The position numbers and the translations under genes were made by a program. Below, one piece after another: positions 61,954-64,000 of a DNA stretch of 64,000 nt. The notes beneath the pieces were generated by a model. That model had not been told where the DNA came from. It worked only from the letters and a program-made list of their open reading frames with translations, and did no database searches. Origin of the DNA: WHSW01 sp963705955 (lineage in GTDB: Bacteria; Actinomycetota; Thermoleophilia; Solirubrobacterales; 70-9); the NCBI GenBank assembly GCA_963705955.1, contig CAVPLH010000006.1, positions 1,612,001-1,676,000 on the forward strand, read 5' to 3'. The first letter of the stretch is position 1. Every line of letters starts with the position of its first letter.

Positions 61954-63006
61954 ATGATGGCTGAAGATCCCGGTCAGACGGTTCTGGTCACCGGCGGCTC
62001 CGGCTTTCTCGGCGGCTGGTGCGTGATCGAGCTCCTGCGCCGCGGCTACACGGTGAGGACCACCGTTCGCAGCCTCTCGCGGGAGCCTCAGGTGAGAGCC
62101 ACGGTCGGTTCCGAGGTGGACCTCGGCGATCGGCTGACGGTGCTCGCGGCAGACCTCACCGGCGACGAGGGCTGGCGCGAGGCGGTTGAGGGCTGCGATT
62201 ACGTCCTCCATGTCGCCTCGCCCTTCCCGCCCAAGCAGCCGAAGGACCCTGACGAGCTGATCGTGCCTGCGCGGGAGGGAACCGTCCGGGTCCTGGGCGC
62301 GAGCCTCGACGCCGGGGTGAAGCGGGTCGTCGTCACCTCTTCGGTCGCGGCGATCCGACTCAGCGAGGGTGCAGCCGTCAGGCCGCTCGACGAGAGGGAC
62401 TGGACGAACCCCGACAGCCAGGGACTGACGCCCTACGTTCGCTCGAAGACGATCGCCGAGCGGGCGGCATGGGACCTGGTGCGCGGACGGGGCGAGGAAG
62501 ACCGCCTCTCGGTGGTCAACCCCGGCGCGATCATCGGACCGGTGCTGAACGATGACCTCTCCTACTCCCTGCAGGCAGTTCAGCGGCTTCTGGAGGGCAT
62601 GCCCGGGGTGCCGAGGCTGGGCTTCAGCTTGGTCGACGTCCGAGACGTCGCCGATCTCGAGCTCAAGGCGATGACAGCACCCGAAGCCGGCGGCGAGCGC
62701 TTCATCGCGGCGACCCGGTTCCTCTGGATGGCTGAGATCGGCGCGGTTCTCCGCGAGCGCCTCGGAGAGGCGGCCTCGAAGGTGCCCACCCGCACGGTCC
62801 CAAACCTTCTCGTGCGGGGCATGGCGCTGTTCGACCCAGCCATTCGCTCCGTCGTCGGCGGGCTCGGCAAGCGCACCGAGCTGTCGTCGGAGAAGGCGAG
62901 GAGCTCGCTCGGCTGGACGCCCCGTCCTATCGAGGACACGATCGCCGAGACGGGCGAGAGCCTGATCCGCCACGGCGTCGGGGCCACCCCGGTGGGTCGC
63001 TCGTAG
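61954..63006 (+). CDS. Dihydroflavonol-4-reductase-like NAD(P)-dependent epimerase/reductase
   Basis: 350 residues, extended SDR family. Cofactor loop VLVTGGSGFLGGWCVIELLR, RGYTVRTTVRSLSREP and the active-site YVRSKTIAERAAW (Tyr-x3-Lys) after VVVTSSVAAIRL (Ser). The C-terminus (SSEKARSSLGWTPRPIEDTI) is typical. Substrates are usually ketones or aldehydes. ATG at 61954, with a second ATG one codon later; the 58-bp gap to the divergent ADH gene must hold both promoters. Confidence 0.87.
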   Translation: MMAEDPGQTVLVTGGSGFLGGWCVIELLRRGYTVRTTVRSLSREPQVRATVGSEVDLGDRLTVLAADLTGDEGWREAVEGCDYVLHVASPFPPKQPKDPDELIVPAREGTVRVLGASLDAGVKRVVVTSSVAAIRLSEGAAVRPLDERDWTNPDSQGLTPYVRSKTIAERAAWDLVRGRGEEDRLSVVNPGAIIGPVLNDDLSYSLQAVQRLLEGMPGVPRLGFSLVDVRDVADLELKAMTAPEAGGERFIAATRFLWMAEIGAVLRERLGEAASKVPTRTVPNLLVRGMALFDPAIRSVVGGLGKRTELSSEKARSSLGWTPRPIEDTIAETGESLIRHGVGATPVGRS

Positions 63007-63128
63007 GGGCAGGATCGGCGCCGCGTCCTGAATCTTCAACGCGACCCGTCTGCGTTCCTTGACTTCGTGCGGTTCGATGAGAGAGAGTCCAATCGCCAGC
63101 CAGCGAAGGGGACGATGAGGAGCCAGAG

Positions 63129-64000
63129 ATGAGTCAGCCCCGCAGCCTCGCAGCCCGCGCCGGGCGCTGGAGCGCAACCCACCGGAAGACGGCGATCTGG
63201 GGCTGGCTGGCGTTCGTGTTCGTTTCCTTTGCGATCGGCGGCGCGGTTGGGACGAGGGTCCTTCAGCAGGACGAGCTCGGGGTGGGCGAGTCCGGGCGCG
63301 CCGCCCAAACGATCGACGGGGCGTTCCCGAGGAGCGCCGCCGAGCTCGTCCTCGTCCAGAGCGACACCGAGACGGCGACAGACCCGAGCTTCCGCGCCGC
63401 GGTCGCGGACCTGCAGCGCCGCCTCGCGCAGGTGCCCTACACCCAGGATTTCGAAAGCCCCTACGCGGCGGGCAACAGCGGTCAGATATCCGCCGACGGC
63501 CACTCCGCCCTGGTTCGTTTCAAGATCGCCGGCGACGACGCGGAGACGGAAGATCGAGTCGGGCCGGCCCTTGATGCGGTCAGCGCCGCGCAGGCGGCCA
63601 ACCCGGGCTTCACCTTCGGCGAGACCGGCGACGCCAGCGTCAGCAAGTCGCTCAACCAGGCGATCAGCGATGACTTCAAGCAGGCGCTGTTCACATCGCT
63701 GCCGATCACCCTGCTGATCCTGCTGCTCGCTTTCGGCGCGCTGGTGGCTGCCGGGGTGCCGCTGCTGCTGGCGCTGACCGCGGTGCTGGCGACGATCGGG
63801 CTGATGGGCCCGATCAGCCAGATCAGCGGCGTGGACAGCTCGGTCAACGAGGTGATCCTGCTGATCGGGCTTGCGGTCGGGGTCGACTACTCGATGTTCT
63901 ATTTGCGCCGCGAACGCGAGGAACGCGAGTCCGGACGCAGCGAATCGGCGTCGCTCGCGGCGGCGGCCGCAACCTCCGGGCGTGCGGTGATGATCTCCGG
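63129..64000 (+). CDS. MMPL/RND-type membrane transporter, N-terminal part (runs off window)
   Basis: 290 residues visible. A first membrane helix (KTAIWGWLAFVFVSFAIGGA) is followed by a periplasmic domain (about 40-180, VQSDTETATDPSFRAAVADL, YTQDFESPYAAGNSG) and then helices LFTSLPITLLILLLAFGALV, LLLALTAVLATIGLMGPISQ and ILLIGLAVGVDYSMFYLRRE, where GVDYSMF is the MMPL/RND proton-relay segment. Lipid or drug export is usual for this family. ATG at 63129. Confidence 0.9.
   Translation, partial: MSQPRSLAARAGRWSATHRKTAIWGWLAFVFVSFAIGGAVGTRVLQQDELGVGESGRAAQTIDGAFPRSAAELVLVQSDTETATDPSFRAAVADLQRRLAQVPYTQDFESPYAAGNSGQISADGHSALVRFKIAGDDAETEDRVGPALDAVSAAQAANPGFTFGETGDASVSKSLNQAISDDFKQALFTSLPITLLILLLAFGALVAAGVPLLLALTAVLATIGLMGPISQISGVDSSVNEVILLIGLAVGVDYSMFYLRREREERESGRSESASLAAAAATSGRAVMIS

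Overview
The window is high-GC, densely packed bacterial DNA with many GTG/TTG starts, four-base gene overlaps and several actinobacterial family signatures: an Rpf-like transglycosylase behind a c-di-AMP riboswitch, a MEDS/HATPase anti-sigma-type protein, a two-GAF PucR-type regulator, DUF899 proteins and SnoaL-like proteins that begin MS(Q/R)ENVEIVRR. This is most consistent with an uncultured soil actinobacterium of the Thermoleophilia/Solirubrobacterales kind. The phylum is a fair inference; the class is a guess from gene style.

The core is a 25-kb amine-utilisation island at about 7930-34598. Part 1 is a divergon. Leftward from 13519 run a gamma-glutamylmethylamide synthetase-like enzyme, the three N-methylglutamate (NMG) synthase subunits and NAD formate dehydrogenase. 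Rightward from 13737 run the four subunits of an NMG dehydrogenase/sarcosine-oxidase-type enzyme (delta, alpha, gamma, beta), formate-tetrahydrofolate ligase, a FchA-type cyclohydrolase and cyanase. Together these spell methylamine -> gamma-glutamylmethylamide -> NMG -> glutamate + methylene-H4F -> formyl-H4F -> formate -> CO2; only the methylene-H4F dehydrogenase step is not in the window. Part 2 (21642-32573, all minus strand) is a second, parallel set: Amt transporter, three small membrane proteins, class I amidotransferase, a second glutamine-synthetase-like enzyme, second copies of the three glutamate-synthase-like subunits, an unrecognised 147-residue protein and two tandem FAD amine-oxidase-like proteins. 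A divergent two-GAF/PucR regulator sits at its head, and the nonamer GCACATACT occurs both there and in the part 1 divergent promoter region.

Left flank (1-7849): ABC ATPase fragment, riboswitch plus transglycosylase, MEDS protein, a fragment of an M1 peptidase, a secreted cupredoxin-like protein, a laminin-B/RTX-like protein and a membrane P-loop protein. Right flank (34600-64000): a mixed accessory region with a sensor-like membrane protein, cation/proton antiporter, GntR, two ArsR+AHSA1 modules, flavin oxidoreductases, a TIR/coiled-coil/beta-propeller protein next to endonuclease I, a PAP2 enzyme, a TetR/flavin-monooxygenase divergon with paired operators, secreted beta-propellers, two DUF899 proteins, succinate-semialdehyde dehydrogenase, zinc alcohol dehydrogenase, an epimerase-type reductase and the start of an MMPL transporter.

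Data quality matters here. About 15 frame breaks are visible in otherwise well-conserved genes, and every one I could resolve is an extra base (+1), which points to insertion-type sequencing error rather than decay. At about 1945, 3001 and 54755, genes on both sides are cut at the same point, which suggests assembly joins or deletions. Coordinates of broken genes below span the whole inferred gene.
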